From positions 39,935 through 103,934 of the forward strand of contig NZ_FTPU01000010.1 of NCBI RefSeq assembly GCF_900108115.1: a stretch of DNA of 64,000 nucleotides. The letters are read 5' to 3'. The DNA is from Epilithonimonas bovis DSM 19482 (GTDB taxonomy: Bacteria; Bacteroidota; Bacteroidia; Flavobacteriales; Weeksellaceae). A model generated the notes under the pieces. That model was given only the letters and a program-made list of their open reading frames with translations, made no database searches and was not told the DNA's origin. Shown here piece by piece: positions 1 to 9,419 of the stretch (position 1 is its first letter; each line of letters starts with the position of its first letter). Both the position numbers and the translations under genes were made by a program.

Positions 1-830
1 CCAATCTTAAAGACCAACCTGTTGACGATGATTTCCTGGTTTGGATGGGACATTCTTCTTATTATTTTCAGTTAGATAAGAAGCGCTTCCTTGTAGATCC
101 TGTTTTCAGCGGGAATGCCTCACCCATCCCCGGAACTACGAAAGCGTTTGCTGGTTCGGATATCTATAATGCCGATGATTTTCCTCCTATTGACTTTCTT
201 ATCATCTCACATGACCATTATGACCATCTGGATTATAAAACGATTAAAGAATTAAAGCCTAAAATCAATAAGGTGATTTGTGGATTAGGCGTGGGTGCCC
301 ACTTTGAACGATGGGGCTTTGACGAAGATCAGATTATCGAGCTGGACTGGTATGATGAGGCAGAATTAGCAAAAGATTTCAGGATCATTTCTACGCCAGC
401 CAGGCATTTTTCCGGCAGAAGGTTTAGAAGGAATAATACGCTGTGGGCTTCCTACGTTCTTGAGAGTCCCGGAAAAAGGATTTTCATTGGTGGTGACAGC
501 GGTTATGATGTCCATTTTAAAGAAATTGGTGAAAAATATGGCCCTTTTGACTGGGCCATCCTAGAAAACGGACAGTATAACGAGAAATGGCGTTACATCC
601 ATACATTGCCCAATGAATTTGTGAAAGTTGCAGAAGATCTTAATGTGAAAAATGTTTTGCCAGTCCACTCAGGGAAGTTTGCTTTGGCACAACACCCGTG
701 GACAGAGCCTTTGCAAAAAGTATGCGATAACTGCGCTCAGGAAAAGTTCAATCTTTACACGCCCCTTATTGGTGAAAAACTAAACCTCAACAGCGAGCCA
801 CAAACATTCACGCATTGGTGGAACGATTAA
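1..830 (+). CDS. MBL-fold metallohydrolase (NAPE-PLD/UlaG-like), 5' end missing
   Basis: Predicted zinc-dependent hydrolase of the metallo-beta-lactamase fold. The metal-binding motif HDHYDHLD (HxHxDH) is clear, followed by further candidate ligands (TPARHFSGR, GGDSGYD, PVHSGKFAL). The sequence resembles the NAPE-hydrolysing phospholipase D-like/UlaG-like branch, which acts on phosphodiester or lactone-type substrates; the substrate here cannot be told. The frame stays open from the left window edge through the ATG at 45, and the residues just before it (DDDFLVWMGHSSYYF) match the usual start of the first beta strands, so the true start lies outside the window and the ATG at 45 is internal. 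A hairpin terminator follows the stop. Confidence 0.85.
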   Translation, partial: NLKDQPVDDDFLVWMGHSSYYFQLDKKRFLVDPVFSGNASPIPGTTKAFAGSDIYNADDFPPIDFLIISHDHYDHLDYKTIKELKPKINKVICGLGVGAHFERWGFDEDQIIELDWYDEAELAKDFRIISTPARHFSGRRFRRNNTLWASYVLESPGKRIFIGGDSGYDVHFKEIGEKYGPFDWAILENGQYNEKWRYIHTLPNEFVKVAEDLNVKNVLPVHSGKFALAQHPWTEPLQKVCDNCAQEKFNLYTPLIGEKLNLNSEPQTFTHWWND

Positions 831-833
831 CAA

Positions 834-864
834 AAAGCCTCTCCATTTAAGGAGAGGCTTTGTT
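834..864. terminator. Rho-independent terminator, bidirectional
   Basis: Perfect 11-bp stem (AAAGCCTCTCC / GGAGAGGCTTT) with a 6-base loop lies three bases after the hydrolase stop codon. It sits between convergent genes and has a T-run on the minus-strand side, so it may serve both the hydrolase and gcvP. Confidence 0.8.
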
Positions 865-949
865 ATATCAGACCAGGAATCCAGACATGAGAATCAGCTC
901 TTAGCCTGCTCAACTATCTTTCAACAGTCTGTTATCTTTTTGTCAAGCA

Positions 950-3808
950 CTACATATACGCTTCTATAGGCTCACAGGTACAGACAAGATTTCTGTCGCC
1001 ATAGGCTTCATCAATTCTTGACACCGTTGCAAAGAATTTGTGTGTACGCACCCATTCCAGCGGATACGCTGCTTTTTCTCTGCCATACGGTTTATCCCAG
1101 TTGTCAGAGATAACGACCTGCTCGGTATGAGGTGCATTCTTAAGGACATTGTTATCTTTATCCGCATCACCGTTGGCAATCTCTTCAATCTCCTTTTTGA
1201 TATTAATTAGCGCTTCAGCAAAACGTTCTATCTCCTCTTTACTTTCGGATTCTGTAGGCTCTATCATCAGAGTACCAGCAACAGGGAAACTGACAGTTGG
1301 TGCATGGTAACCATAGTCCATCAGCCTTTTTGCAACATCGGCAACCTCAATCCCCAAAGATTTGAACTGGCGGAAGTCAACAATACACTCATGGGCTACC
1401 CTGCCATTTTCGTTGGCATAAAGAATAGGGAAATGCTCAGCCAAAATCTCTTTCAGATAATTGGCATTCAGGATGGCATACTCGGTGGCTTTTTTAAGTC
1501 CCGATGTCCCCAGCATTTTAATATAAGCATATGAGATATTAAGAATCAACCCGGAACCATAAGGCGCAGCTGAAATCCCGTCAATAGCATCTTTGGTACC
1601 TACAGGAATATTAGCGTTGGTTGGTAAAAACGGAACCAAATGCTCTGCCACACAGATGGGGCCTACGCCCGGCCCACCGCCACCATGCGGGATTGCAAAG
1701 GTTTTGTGCAGATTCAGGTGGCAGACATCTGCCCCTATATTCCCCGGGCTTGTATAGCCGACCTGTGCATTCATATTGGCACCATCCATATAAACCTGGC
1801 CGCCATGCTCGTGAATCAGTTTTGTAATCTCCTTGATATTGGCATCAAAAAAACCATAGGTAGAAGGATAAGTAATCATAACAGCCGCAAGGTTTGCAGA
1901 ATGCTGCTCGGCTTTTGCTTTGAGATCCTCAAAATCAATCTCACCATTTTCCAGGTTTTTAACCACTACAATTTTCATCCCGGCCATGGCTGCAGAAGCC
2001 GGATTGGTACCATGTGCCGACTGTGGGATAAGAACAATATTACGATGGCCTTCTCCTCTGTTTTTATGGTATTCGCGGATCACCATCAGACCGGAATATT
2101 CGCCTTGGGCACCGGAATTAGGCTGCAAAGAAGTGCCTGCAAAGCCTGTGATCTCTGCCAGGTCTTTCTCCAGCTGTTTGATCATCAGCTGATAACCGCC
2201 GGCCTGCTCTGTAGGTACAAACGGATGGATGCTGCCCCATTCTGCCCATGATAAAGGGATCATTTCGGTAGCGGCATTCAGTTTCATCGTACAGGAACCC
2301 AGGGAAATCATAGAATGGGTCAAAGACAAATCTTTTCTTTCCAGGCGTTTGATATACCGCATCAGTTCTGTCTCTGTATGGTATTTGTTGAAAACTTCTT
2401 CCGTAAGGATTTCGTCTGTCCTCAGCAACTCAGCCGGGATCGAATATTCTTCTTTAAGCGTCAGTTTATACCCTTGTTTTGCTTTGAACTGGGCAAAGGC
2501 ATCAACTAATTTATTCAGTTTTTCTACCGTAGTCGTTTCATTGATAGAGATGCTTACAATTCCCTGAGAGAAGTAATTAAGGTTAATCTTCTGATCTCTC
2601 ATCTTCATTCTCAAAGAGGTTTTCTCTTCCTCATGGAGCCTGAACTTTACCGTATCAAAAACCGGCTCGTCTACAATATCATATCCCAAGATCCTGAGTG
2701 CATCTGCAAGGGCATTGGTTTTATAATGGATCTGATCCGCAATAAAGTTGAGGCCTTTTGGCCCGTGGTAGACGGCATACATCCCTGCCATAACAGCCAG
2801 CAGGACCTGGGCTGTACAGATGTTGGATGTTGCTTTTTCTCTTTTGATATGCTGCTCTCTGGTTTGCAGTGCCATTCTCAACGCGCGTCTGCCGTACACA
2901 TCCTGCGAAACACCAATGATCCTTCCCGGGATGTCTCTTTTGTAATCGTCTTTGCAGGCAAAAAAGGCAGCATGAGGCCCGCCATATCCCATCGGGATCC
3001 CAAATCTCTGCGTGGTGCCCACGGCACAGTCAGCACCCATGGTTGCCGGTGATTTTAACTTCACCAATGCCATTGGGTCACAGGCTACAACAACCTGAAG
3101 ATCAAATCCTTTAGCCGAAGCGATAAAATCGGTATAATCCAGGACAATACCGTTTTTGCCCGGGTACTGCAACAGGATCCCAAAATAAGAATCGTTGAAC
3201 TGATGACTGGCGTGATTGCCTACAATAATATCAATACCCAACCCTTCTGCTTTGGTTTTGAGCACAGAAATCGTTTGTGGTAAAACAAGGTCCGACACAA
3301 AGAACTTAATCGCATTATCTTTTTTCTGCGCTTTGCTTCTGTTATTGAAAAACATGTGCATTGCTTCTGCCGCAGCGGTAGCCTCATCCAGAAGAGACGC
3401 ATTAGCCATCGGGAAACCGGTAAGGTCACAAATAACGGTCTGGAAATTAAGGAGCGCCTCCAGCCTGCCCTGGGCAATCTCTGCCTGATACGGCGTATAG
3501 GCGGTGTACCAGCTTGGGTTTTCCAGAATATTTCTCTGGATTGGCGAAGGCAAAATAGTGTTAAAATATCCAAAACCAATGTAGGTATCAAAATCTACAT
3601 TTTTAGTTGCCAGATCTTTAGAATGCAAAAGCATCTCATATTCAGAAAGTGGCTCTGCGAGCTCCAGCTCTTTCTGCAATCTTATACTGTGAGGAATGGT
3701 TTGAGAAATGAGTTCATCGATACTGCTAACACCGATTTTGTTTAGCATTTCCACTTTATCAGCTTCGTTGAGGCTGATATGGCGGTTGACAAATTGCTGT
3801 GTGTTCAT
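950..3808 (-). CDS. gcvP: Glycine dehydrogenase (aminomethyl-transferring), P-protein
   Basis: PLP-dependent glycine decarboxylase, the P-protein of the cytoplasmic glycine cleavage system. It releases CO2 from glycine and passes the aminomethyl group to the lipoylated H-protein. At 952 residues it is the single-chain form with fused alpha and beta halves. The cofactor lysine is in HLNLHKTFAIPHGGGGPG near residue 700, preceded by DGANMNAQVG. The N-terminus has the typical RHIS...MLNKIGVSSIDELI. The gcvT and gcvH genes are not in this window. No glycine-riboswitch-like structure was recognised in the 94 bases upstream. Confidence 0.97.
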   Translation of the reverse strand: MNTQQFVNRHISLNEADKVEMLNKIGVSSIDELISQTIPHSIRLQKELELAEPLSEYEMLLHSKDLATKNVDFDTYIGFGYFNTILPSPIQRNILENPSWYTAYTPYQAEIAQGRLEALLNFQTVICDLTGFPMANASLLDEATAAAEAMHMFFNNRSKAQKKDNAIKFFVSDLVLPQTISVLKTKAEGLGIDIIVGNHASHQFNDSYFGILLQYPGKNGIVLDYTDFIASAKGFDLQVVVACDPMALVKLKSPATMGADCAVGTTQRFGIPMGYGGPHAAFFACKDDYKRDIPGRIIGVSQDVYGRRALRMALQTREQHIKREKATSNICTAQVLLAVMAGMYAVYHGPKGLNFIADQIHYKTNALADALRILGYDIVDEPVFDTVKFRLHEEEKTSLRMKMRDQKINLNYFSQGIVSISINETTTVEKLNKLVDAFAQFKAKQGYKLTLKEEYSIPAELLRTDEILTEEVFNKYHTETELMRYIKRLERKDLSLTHSMISLGSCTMKLNAATEMIPLSWAEWGSIHPFVPTEQAGGYQLMIKQLEKDLAEITGFAGTSLQPNSGAQGEYSGLMVIREYHKNRGEGHRNIVLIPQSAHGTNPASAAMAGMKIVVVKNLENGEIDFEDLKAKAEQHSANLAAVMITYPSTYGFFDANIKEITKLIHEHGGQVYMDGANMNAQVGYTSPGNIGADVCHLNLHKTFAIPHGGGGPGVGPICVAEHLVPFLPTNANIPVGTKDAIDGISAAPYGSGLILNISYAYIKMLGTSGLKKATEYAILNANYLKEILAEHFPILYANENGRVAHECIVDFRQFKSLGIEVADVAKRLMDYGYHAPTVSFPVAGTLMIEPTESESKEEIERFAEALINIKKEIEEIANGDADKDNNVLKNAPHTEQVVISDNWDKPYGREKAAYPLEWVRTHKFFATVSRIDEAYGDRNLVCTCEPIEAYM

Positions 3809-3902
3809 TTATAAACTTTAGATTAGATTTTTACTAAAAAGGTTCGTAAAAATACTAATTTTAAAAGAACTGAGCAATGAATAGCATCGAAAATGAATAT
3901 CC

Positions 3903-4904
3903 CTATTCCCTATCAGAAAGGTAGTTTTTAAGATGAAAATCAATACTTTCGGCAACCGGGATAAAGTGATAGCTCAATACATCTGTAATTTTTTTGTTTG
4001 AGATGCGCGAGTCTGACTTTACCGCCTCCACATTAGACCGGTTCAGCAGCTTAAGCCCCGGCACAAGCCAGCCCAAGAGCGTCCCAATAATTGGTGCCAA
4101 ATCAAGGAAAAAAGGAGCGATGATCCTGGCGCGGCGCAGACCTTCTGCCTGCCTTACCTGATCCGAAATCTTCTGGTATTTGTAATTTTCTGAACTAATA
4201 ATAAACCGCTCACCAAAGGTATTTTTAGCCATTAGCGCAATGGCCGTCTTTGCCACATCGCGGACATCCACATAAGACGTGCCACCCGGGAAAGTTACAG
4301 GCAATGCAGACTTGGCCATCAGGTCCCCGCTGCTGCTGCCCCAGTTTCCGGAGCCTATAATCAGTCCCGGATTGATAATAATGGTATTAAGGCCTTCGGC
4401 AGATGCCCTCCAGACTTCCATCTCAGACAGATGCTTGGAAATCGCGTAGCCGGAGTGTTGCAGCTTTGGGTTAAAATCAGAGTTTTCATCCATCATCCCG
4501 GCTTCATTATAACCATCCAATACCGCAATAGAACTTACAAAAAGGAACTTTTTAACCTTGGTACTGTCTATAGCGTACAGCAGATTTTTGGTACCTTCTA
4601 TATTGGTTTTAAAAAGTTCTTTATCGTCTCTGGGGTTGAAACTGACTTTTGCAGCACAATGGTACACCTCATCTACACCTTTCAAAGCCTCCTGAAGAGA
4701 CTCGATAGATTCGAAATCGGTATCAATCCATTGGATTTTATCGAAATAAAAATCCGGCTTATCTGTATAAAAACGATAGGACGCTCTTACTTCTTTCAGA
4801 TTGCTAGAAGGTCTTTTTGTTGCGCGAACTTCTTTTCCTTGCTTTAAAAGTTCAAGAACAAACACTCTTCCGAGTATTCCTGTAGCGCCGGTGACTAAAA
4901 CCAT
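3903..4904 (-). CDS. NAD(P)-dependent epimerase/dehydratase (extended SDR)
   Basis: Extended short-chain dehydrogenase/reductase with a Rossmann nucleotide-binding motif at the very N-terminus (TGATGILG, residues 5-12) and the catalytic YxxxK (YAISK, about residue 153). The overall pattern (HCAAKVSFNP, NIEGTKNLLYA, NPGLIIGSGNWG) resembles dihydroflavonol-4-reductase/3-beta-HSD-like epimerases that act on nucleotide sugars or small ketones. The substrate is not predictable from sequence. The 333-residue length is normal. The gene is read in the same direction as gcvP, 94 bases upstream of it, and may or may not be cotranscribed. Confidence 0.88.
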   Translation of the reverse strand: MVLVTGATGILGRVFVLELLKQGKEVRATKRPSSNLKEVRASYRFYTDKPDFYFDKIQWIDTDFESIESLQEALKGVDEVYHCAAKVSFNPRDDKELFKTNIEGTKNLLYAIDSTKVKKFLFVSSIAVLDGYNEAGMMDENSDFNPKLQHSGYAISKHLSEMEVWRASAEGLNTIIINPGLIIGSGNWGSSSGDLMAKSALPVTFPGGTSYVDVRDVAKTAIALMAKNTFGERFIISSENYKYQKISDQVRQAEGLRRARIIAPFFLDLAPIIGTLLGWLVPGLKLLNRSNVEAVKSDSRISNKKITDVLSYHFIPVAESIDFHLKNYLSDRE

Positions 4905-4963
4905 ATGTGCAAATATAGCGAAATTGTAGATTTATGAAATGATTTTTAATCACATAAAATAAG

Positions 4964-4994
4964 AAAAGCTGCATTATTTACCAATGCAGCTTTT
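4964..4994 (-). terminator. Terminator of the phytase operon
   Basis: Perfect 12-bp stem (AAAAGCTGCATT / AATGCAGCTTTT) with a 7-base loop, about 30 bases after the phytase stop codon in the minus-strand direction. It ends in a T-rich stretch. Confidence 0.8.
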
Positions 4995-5024
4995 GTGTAA
5001 GAATTTCAGATAATCCTCTTGTTT

Positions 5025-6056
5025 TTATTTTTTATTTTGTTGTGCCAAAATAAGAGCTTCTATATCTCTCCAATCGTAGATGTGAAAAACTTTTCCGTTG
5101 CTCATTGCTACAAACATACCTTTAGGAAAATCTGGTCCAAAATTAACATTACTAACATCCGATCCATCACTTTCTTTAGTAGAAACTGGTATGATAGCAA
5201 TCCTTTGGTATGTATTTTTATTAGTATCTCCTTCACGTCTATAGACATTAAAAGTATTGGCTTGCTGATCTGAGACCAAAATATAACCTGTTTTCTCACC
5301 TGTTGGATAAATAGAAATCCCTTCGATATCTGATTTGAAATCATTGGTACCAAATAAAGCTAATTGTTCATTAGAAGCTGATGGATCTGCATTATATTTA
5401 TGAATCCCGTATTGTTCATCAGAATAATATATTACTCCCAAAGCATCATCTACTGCAATAGATTCTATTTCTTTTTTACCTGAGTATTCGCCAAACTTAC
5501 GAACGAGCTCTCCAATTACTTGTCCATTACCATCATCTTTCAGTAGATATTGATACAAATACGAGCCAGAAGGTCCTGTTTTTCTCCCAACAACTGCATA
5601 AATTTGTTGTGTTGCAGGGTTTTTATATAATGCAATACCCATTGGACTTTTTTGATCGCTATCTTCGAAAACAGAAATCCCTCCGTTATCTATTGGTTTT
5701 AGATCTGGCACCGAAAAAACACGTATTTTGTTAGTTTCGCGCTCTGTAAATACAGCGATATCCATTTTTTTACCACCTACTTCTAATCCATATTCTACAT
5801 CAATGTTGTTGGGACGTTGTATCCCCAAAACTTTATTTACAATCTTACCTTTTAAATCGTAAACATAAATCCCTCCATTGGTTTCTTTGTCTGTACCTAA
5901 AATTAAACTTTTGGAGGCATCTTGTGGATTAATCCAAAATGCTGGATCATCTGTATCAAACTGAACTTTTTGTGTTTTATAAACTGGTTTAACCTTCATA
6001 GATGTACATTGTACCATCAAAAAAGAAACCGAAGCTATCAATAATATCTTTTTCAT
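5025..6056 (-). CDS. Beta-propeller phytase (3-phytase), lipoprotein
   Basis: Predicted calcium-dependent beta-propeller phytase that removes phosphate from phytate (inositol hexakisphosphate). Residues 1-17 are a lipoprotein signal ending in LMVQC, so the enzyme is likely anchored to an outer-membrane or periplasmic leaflet. Family motifs are visible: DTDDPAFWINPQ near residue 34, LGTDKETNGGIYVYDL, RPNNIDVEYG, EIESIAVDDALGVIYYSDEQYGIHKY, DIEGISIYP. The 343-residue length suits one six-bladed propeller. The start codon overlaps the stop of the TonB receptor gene upstream (TAATG), so the two are translationally coupled. A phytase-receptor pair is known in other Gram-negative phytate users and suggests import of phytate or its breakdown products. 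Confidence 0.93.
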   Translation of the reverse strand: MKKILLIASVSFLMVQCTSMKVKPVYKTQKVQFDTDDPAFWINPQDASKSLILGTDKETNGGIYVYDLKGKIVNKVLGIQRPNNIDVEYGLEVGGKKMDIAVFTERETNKIRVFSVPDLKPIDNGGISVFEDSDQKSPMGIALYKNPATQQIYAVVGRKTGPSGSYLYQYLLKDDGNGQVIGELVRKFGEYSGKKEIESIAVDDALGVIYYSDEQYGIHKYNADPSASNEQLALFGTNDFKSDIEGISIYPTGEKTGYILVSDQQANTFNVYRREGDTNKNTYQRIAIIPVSTKESDGSDVSNVNFGPDFPKGMFVAMSNGKVFHIYDWRDIEALILAQQNKK

Positions 6057-8887
6057 TAAAAATCGAATTTTAGTCCTACGTTGTATCTTGGTTTATAATA
6101 TTCCATTTGCATTGTTCTGTTCTTTTCGCCTTGGTAATATCTTAATGGTTGATTGGTAAGATTATTAGCTTCAACAAAGAATCTTATTTTTTCTGTGATG
6201 GCATAAGATACGTTAGCGTCTAAGAAGGTTTGTTTATCATAGTAACGGTCATCAAAAGCAACACCTCCAATCTCATCTAAATAAGAAGCTGTATAGTTAA
6301 GCGATACACGCGCGGAGAATCTTTTGTTTTCCCAAGATAAGGACGAGTTAAACATATGTGGTGCTGTTCCTGGCAACATAAGACCTTCTCTTTGTACATC
6401 ATCTCCTACAATACCTTTGGCTTTGGAATGTGTATAAGTATAATTGGCATAAATCCCAAAATAACTAAGAAAACCAGGTAGAAAATCTAGTTGTCTCTGC
6501 AAAGCAACTTCAAAACCATAAACGTCTACACTTTGTCCGTTTCTGGCTTGTGAAAATACGTAGGTGTTATCTGCTCCCAAATCATTAGCGAGATCAGGAA
6601 ACTGTTGTGTAAACTTGTCTCTTGTAAAATTTTGATCGATGTAATTAAAGATAAATTTATTAATCTTTTTGTAAAAACCACCAATTGATATTAATCCCAC
6701 TGATTTGAAATAGTACTCTCCCATTACATCGAAGTTATGAGCATAAGAAGCTTTCAAATCTGGATTACCTGCATGTATTTGTGCATCTTCTCCTGGTGTA
6801 ATATTCACAAATGGAGACAAATTGTAATAACCTGGTCTTGCCAAAGAAGTTGTATAAGCAGCCCTAAGAACCATATCATCTGTTGGCGTATACTTGAAGG
6901 TAATGCTTGGCAAATAATTGGTATAGTCGTTTTTGATTTTTCTCTCACCTTCTAACATTACATCATCATCTTCGGTTTTGGTGATATTACCAGTATACTC
7001 TGTGTGGGTATTTTCTAAACGAAGACCTGCAATGAAAGAAAAATCATCCGTAATATTTTGGTCCCAACGGATATATCCAGCATAGATTTGCTCTTTGGCT
7101 TTGTAATTTACGCCTAGATATTCTGCAGGATTACTTTCTGAAGAAAACATTCCTGTATTGTATAAATCCAAATTGCCTAATAATTGTTTTGATGCAAAAT
7201 ATCCTGGGATATACTTGCTATTTGGAGACCAATTTTTACCATCCCAATAGACTGGATTAATTTTATCCATTGTGGCTAAGCTGGTGTTGGCATCGGTTGG
7301 AGTATAGTCATTAAAACTGTTCTCTCTTTCTTTTTGTTTGATTCTTGTTTTTGCTCCAAATCTCAATCTGCCTTTTTGCTCTGATATGATATTAAGCGGA
7401 ATTCTAAGATCTACTTTCCCCGTAATCTCATCTTCATAAGTATGACCAAACTGCTCCGTAAGTGTTCGGAATTTAAAGGATTTGAGTGTAGGTTCTGTTG
7501 TTGGCGTTAGTAATGGTTCTTTCTCACTATCATAACCAGAAAGTGCTACTCCCTTTGACTGATAATCTATATAACGTTCATTAGGGCGGTCTTCGGACGC
7601 TCGTGAATAACCTCCAGACCAATTTAATTGTAGCTGAGAACCCAACAAATGTTCACCATTGATAAAATAGTTTTGCATAATCTGGCGTTCTAGCCTTGCC
7701 GCTTTACTTTTATCAGTATCTATACCACCTTTGGTTTGTGCTCTAAGATCAGCTTTGTAACCAGTAATAAGACTTTCATCTGTTTTGTCGTAGATAGGTG
7801 TAACTTTATTAAATCTCAGTCTATACCTATTTTCCCAATCGTCTCGCCAGTTATAAACAGCACCAGCTTTGATGATATTTTTATCATTAATTTTAAAATC
7901 AAAATTAGCCCCTAAACTTTTACGCTCTCTTCTTACATCATATTTGCGAATATCCATCTCTCTGATGTAAGCATTACCAAATTTATCTTGCGCCCAAACA
8001 CCTTCTACATTATCAGACCCATAATCTTGATTATTATAAGAACCGTTGAAAACAAACCCAAATTTTTTACCAAAATAACGGTTACCATACATAAAAGCTG
8101 TATTACTAGATACTTTATCTCTAATAGGATTATAACCCCCAGCCGCGGTAAGAGATATTCTTTCTTTGTTTGGTGCAGTTCTTGTGATGAGATTTACGGA
8201 GCCTCCAATGGCGTCTGCATCCATATCTGGCGTTAAGGTTTTGTTAACTTCGATAAGTTGAATCATATCGGAAGGAATTAGATCCATCTGAACTCGTCTA
8301 TTATTACCTTCTGCTGACGGAATTCTGTTTCCATTGAGAGTAACTGAGTTAAGTTCTGGAGCCAAACCTCTAATAATAATATCTCTAGCTTCACCTTGGT
8401 CATTTTGCATCGTAATCCCAGGTACTCGTTTTAAAGCATCTCCGATATTAGAATCCGGAAATTTCCCTACCTGATCAGACGAAACAATATTGGTGATATT
8501 AGAATTATTTTTCTGCGTATTTAGGGCTCTAGCTTGGTTTTGTCTGCTAATACCAAGAAGCCGAACCTCTTTTATTGTAGTTGATTTATTTTTATCAAAC
8601 AAAACATCTACGCTAGTATTATTCTCGGATTTCACAACTACTGTTGATTGCTGACTGCCATAACCAATATAATCTACGGTTAGCGTATAGGTTCCTTCTG
8701 GAACATTAAGGAAGACATAATCGCCTGTAGCATCAGATATTGTGTAATAATTACCAGGTGTTAAAGTTAGTTTTGCCCCAGGCAAAGGAATTTGGTTACT
8801 ATCATTAATAATCCCAGAGATACTACCTTTTTGCGCAAACACAAAAACTGTTGCACAAAAAAGTACAGTTGTAATAAGCTTTTTCAT
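6056..8887 (-). CDS. TonB-dependent receptor partnered with phytase
   Basis: Outer-membrane TonB-dependent transporter of 943 residues. A signal peptide (residues 1-18, ending FAQ) is followed by a carboxypeptidase-regulatory-like beta-sandwich (about 22-105, SGIINDSNQIPLPGAKLTL), a plug domain (about 125-245, GDALKRVPGITMQ, IIIRGLAPELNSVTLNG) and a beta barrel ending in the aromatic motif KFDF. It is not SusC-type: no SusD partner follows. Instead a phytase starts inside its stop codon, so the imported ligand is probably phytate or an inositol phosphate (inference from context). By eye this gene pair is more AT-rich than gcvP, which could reflect transfer or merely local variation. Confidence 0.93.
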   Translation of the reverse strand: MKKLITTVLFCATVFVFAQKGSISGIINDSNQIPLPGAKLTLTPGNYYTISDATGDYVFLNVPEGTYTLTVDYIGYGSQQSTVVVKSENNTSVDVLFDKNKSTTIKEVRLLGISRQNQARALNTQKNNSNITNIVSSDQVGKFPDSNIGDALKRVPGITMQNDQGEARDIIIRGLAPELNSVTLNGNRIPSAEGNNRRVQMDLIPSDMIQLIEVNKTLTPDMDADAIGGSVNLITRTAPNKERISLTAAGGYNPIRDKVSSNTAFMYGNRYFGKKFGFVFNGSYNNQDYGSDNVEGVWAQDKFGNAYIREMDIRKYDVRRERKSLGANFDFKINDKNIIKAGAVYNWRDDWENRYRLRFNKVTPIYDKTDESLITGYKADLRAQTKGGIDTDKSKAARLERQIMQNYFINGEHLLGSQLQLNWSGGYSRASEDRPNERYIDYQSKGVALSGYDSEKEPLLTPTTEPTLKSFKFRTLTEQFGHTYEDEITGKVDLRIPLNIISEQKGRLRFGAKTRIKQKERENSFNDYTPTDANTSLATMDKINPVYWDGKNWSPNSKYIPGYFASKQLLGNLDLYNTGMFSSESNPAEYLGVNYKAKEQIYAGYIRWDQNITDDFSFIAGLRLENTHTEYTGNITKTEDDDVMLEGERKIKNDYTNYLPSITFKYTPTDDMVLRAAYTTSLARPGYYNLSPFVNITPGEDAQIHAGNPDLKASYAHNFDVMGEYYFKSVGLISIGGFYKKINKFIFNYIDQNFTRDKFTQQFPDLANDLGADNTYVFSQARNGQSVDVYGFEVALQRQLDFLPGFLSYFGIYANYTYTHSKAKGIVGDDVQREGLMLPGTAPHMFNSSLSWENKRFSARVSLNYTASYLDEIGGVAFDDRYYDKQTFLDANVSYAITEKIRFFVEANNLTNQPLRYYQGEKNRTMQMEYYKPRYNVGLKFDF

Positions 8888-8904
8888 TTAGATTTATTTG
8901 CGGA

Positions 8905-8912
8905 CAAAAATA
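8905..8912 (-). promoter_or_regulatory. Candidate -7 element for the TonB receptor-phytase operon
   Basis: On the minus strand TATTTTTG fits the Bacteroidota -7 consensus TAnnTTTG, 18 bases before the receptor start codon. No good -33 TTG is seen at the usual spacing. The element overlaps a 12-mer (TTTGTCCGCAAA on the minus strand) that recurs in the purD upstream region. Confidence 0.4.
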
Positions 8913-8999
8913 AGATTGCGCTCTTCTAAACTTATTAATACAACTTAAATCATATAATAATTCTATTAAAATTAAATATCAATAGGATTTAATAAATAA

Positions 9000-9043
9000 T
9001 TTTCAATCAATTTATCTTTCATCTTGGATAAATTGATTGAAAA
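9000..9043. terminator. Long perfect AT-rich hairpin
   Basis: A perfect 17-bp inverted repeat (TTTTCAATCAATTTATC) separated by 10 bases lies about 27 bases after the stop of the small membrane protein gene and about 115 bases upstream of the TonB receptor start. It most likely terminates the small gene. It could also be a binding site for a regulator of the receptor operon. Confidence 0.55.
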
Positions 9044-9070
9044 ATTTACAAAATTTGCTGAGTGATCAAG

Positions 9071-9301
9071 TTAAGTCTGTTTCTTTCTTTTGAAAATCTG
9101 AAGCAAAAGAAAACAATTCAAAACAGAATAAGCTAGAATTACACCAATGAAAAACCAAAAACTTCTACCTTCCAAAAACCATTCTCCATTTCCAGAAAAC
9201 GAATCTCTGAGAGCGAAAAACATCAGCACAATCAAAAACAGATTGATGACAACAGAAAAAATCAAAATGATTTTATAAATGGTTTCTTGGTATTTTTTCA
9301 T
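9071..9301 (-). CDS. Small two-helix membrane protein, unknown function
   Basis: 76 residues with two clear transmembrane helices (about 11-31 and 48-68) separated by a short polar loop (SFSGNGEWFLEGR), starting MKKYQ and ending with a basic tail KRKKQT. I do not recognise a family. The clean start, the hydrophobic pattern and the hairpin after the stop favour a real gene. It lies between the TonB receptor and the hydrolase gene, with its own upstream region. Confidence 0.6.
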   Translation of the reverse strand: MKKYQETIYKIILIFSVVINLFLIVLMFFALRDSFSGNGEWFLEGRSFWFFIGVILAYSVLNCFLLLQIFKRKKQT

Positions 9302-9342
9302 TTAGGAATTACAAAGATACTTCAAAGTTTTTTATAATTTAA

Positions 9343-9412
9343 AACCACATAGACACATAGAGATGATTCTTTTCAGCTTAATTAGAATTTAAATCTATGT
9401 TTCTATATGGTT
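9343..9412. repeat. Inverted-repeat-bounded intergenic element (AACCACATAG type)
   Basis: The arms AACCACATAGACACATAG (9343-9360) and the reverse complement of 9395-9412 (AACCATATAGAAACATAG) agree at 16 of 18 positions and enclose 34 bases. The element sits between the small membrane protein and the alpha/beta hydrolase. A longer relative with AACCACAAAAG arms lies at 23091-23250. Confidence 0.6.
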
Positions 9413-9419
9413 AATATTC

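Noticed and set aside
3809..3902. Glycine riboswitch upstream of gcvP
   Set aside because: Only 94 bases, with no tandem aptamer-like conserved GGA cores recognised.
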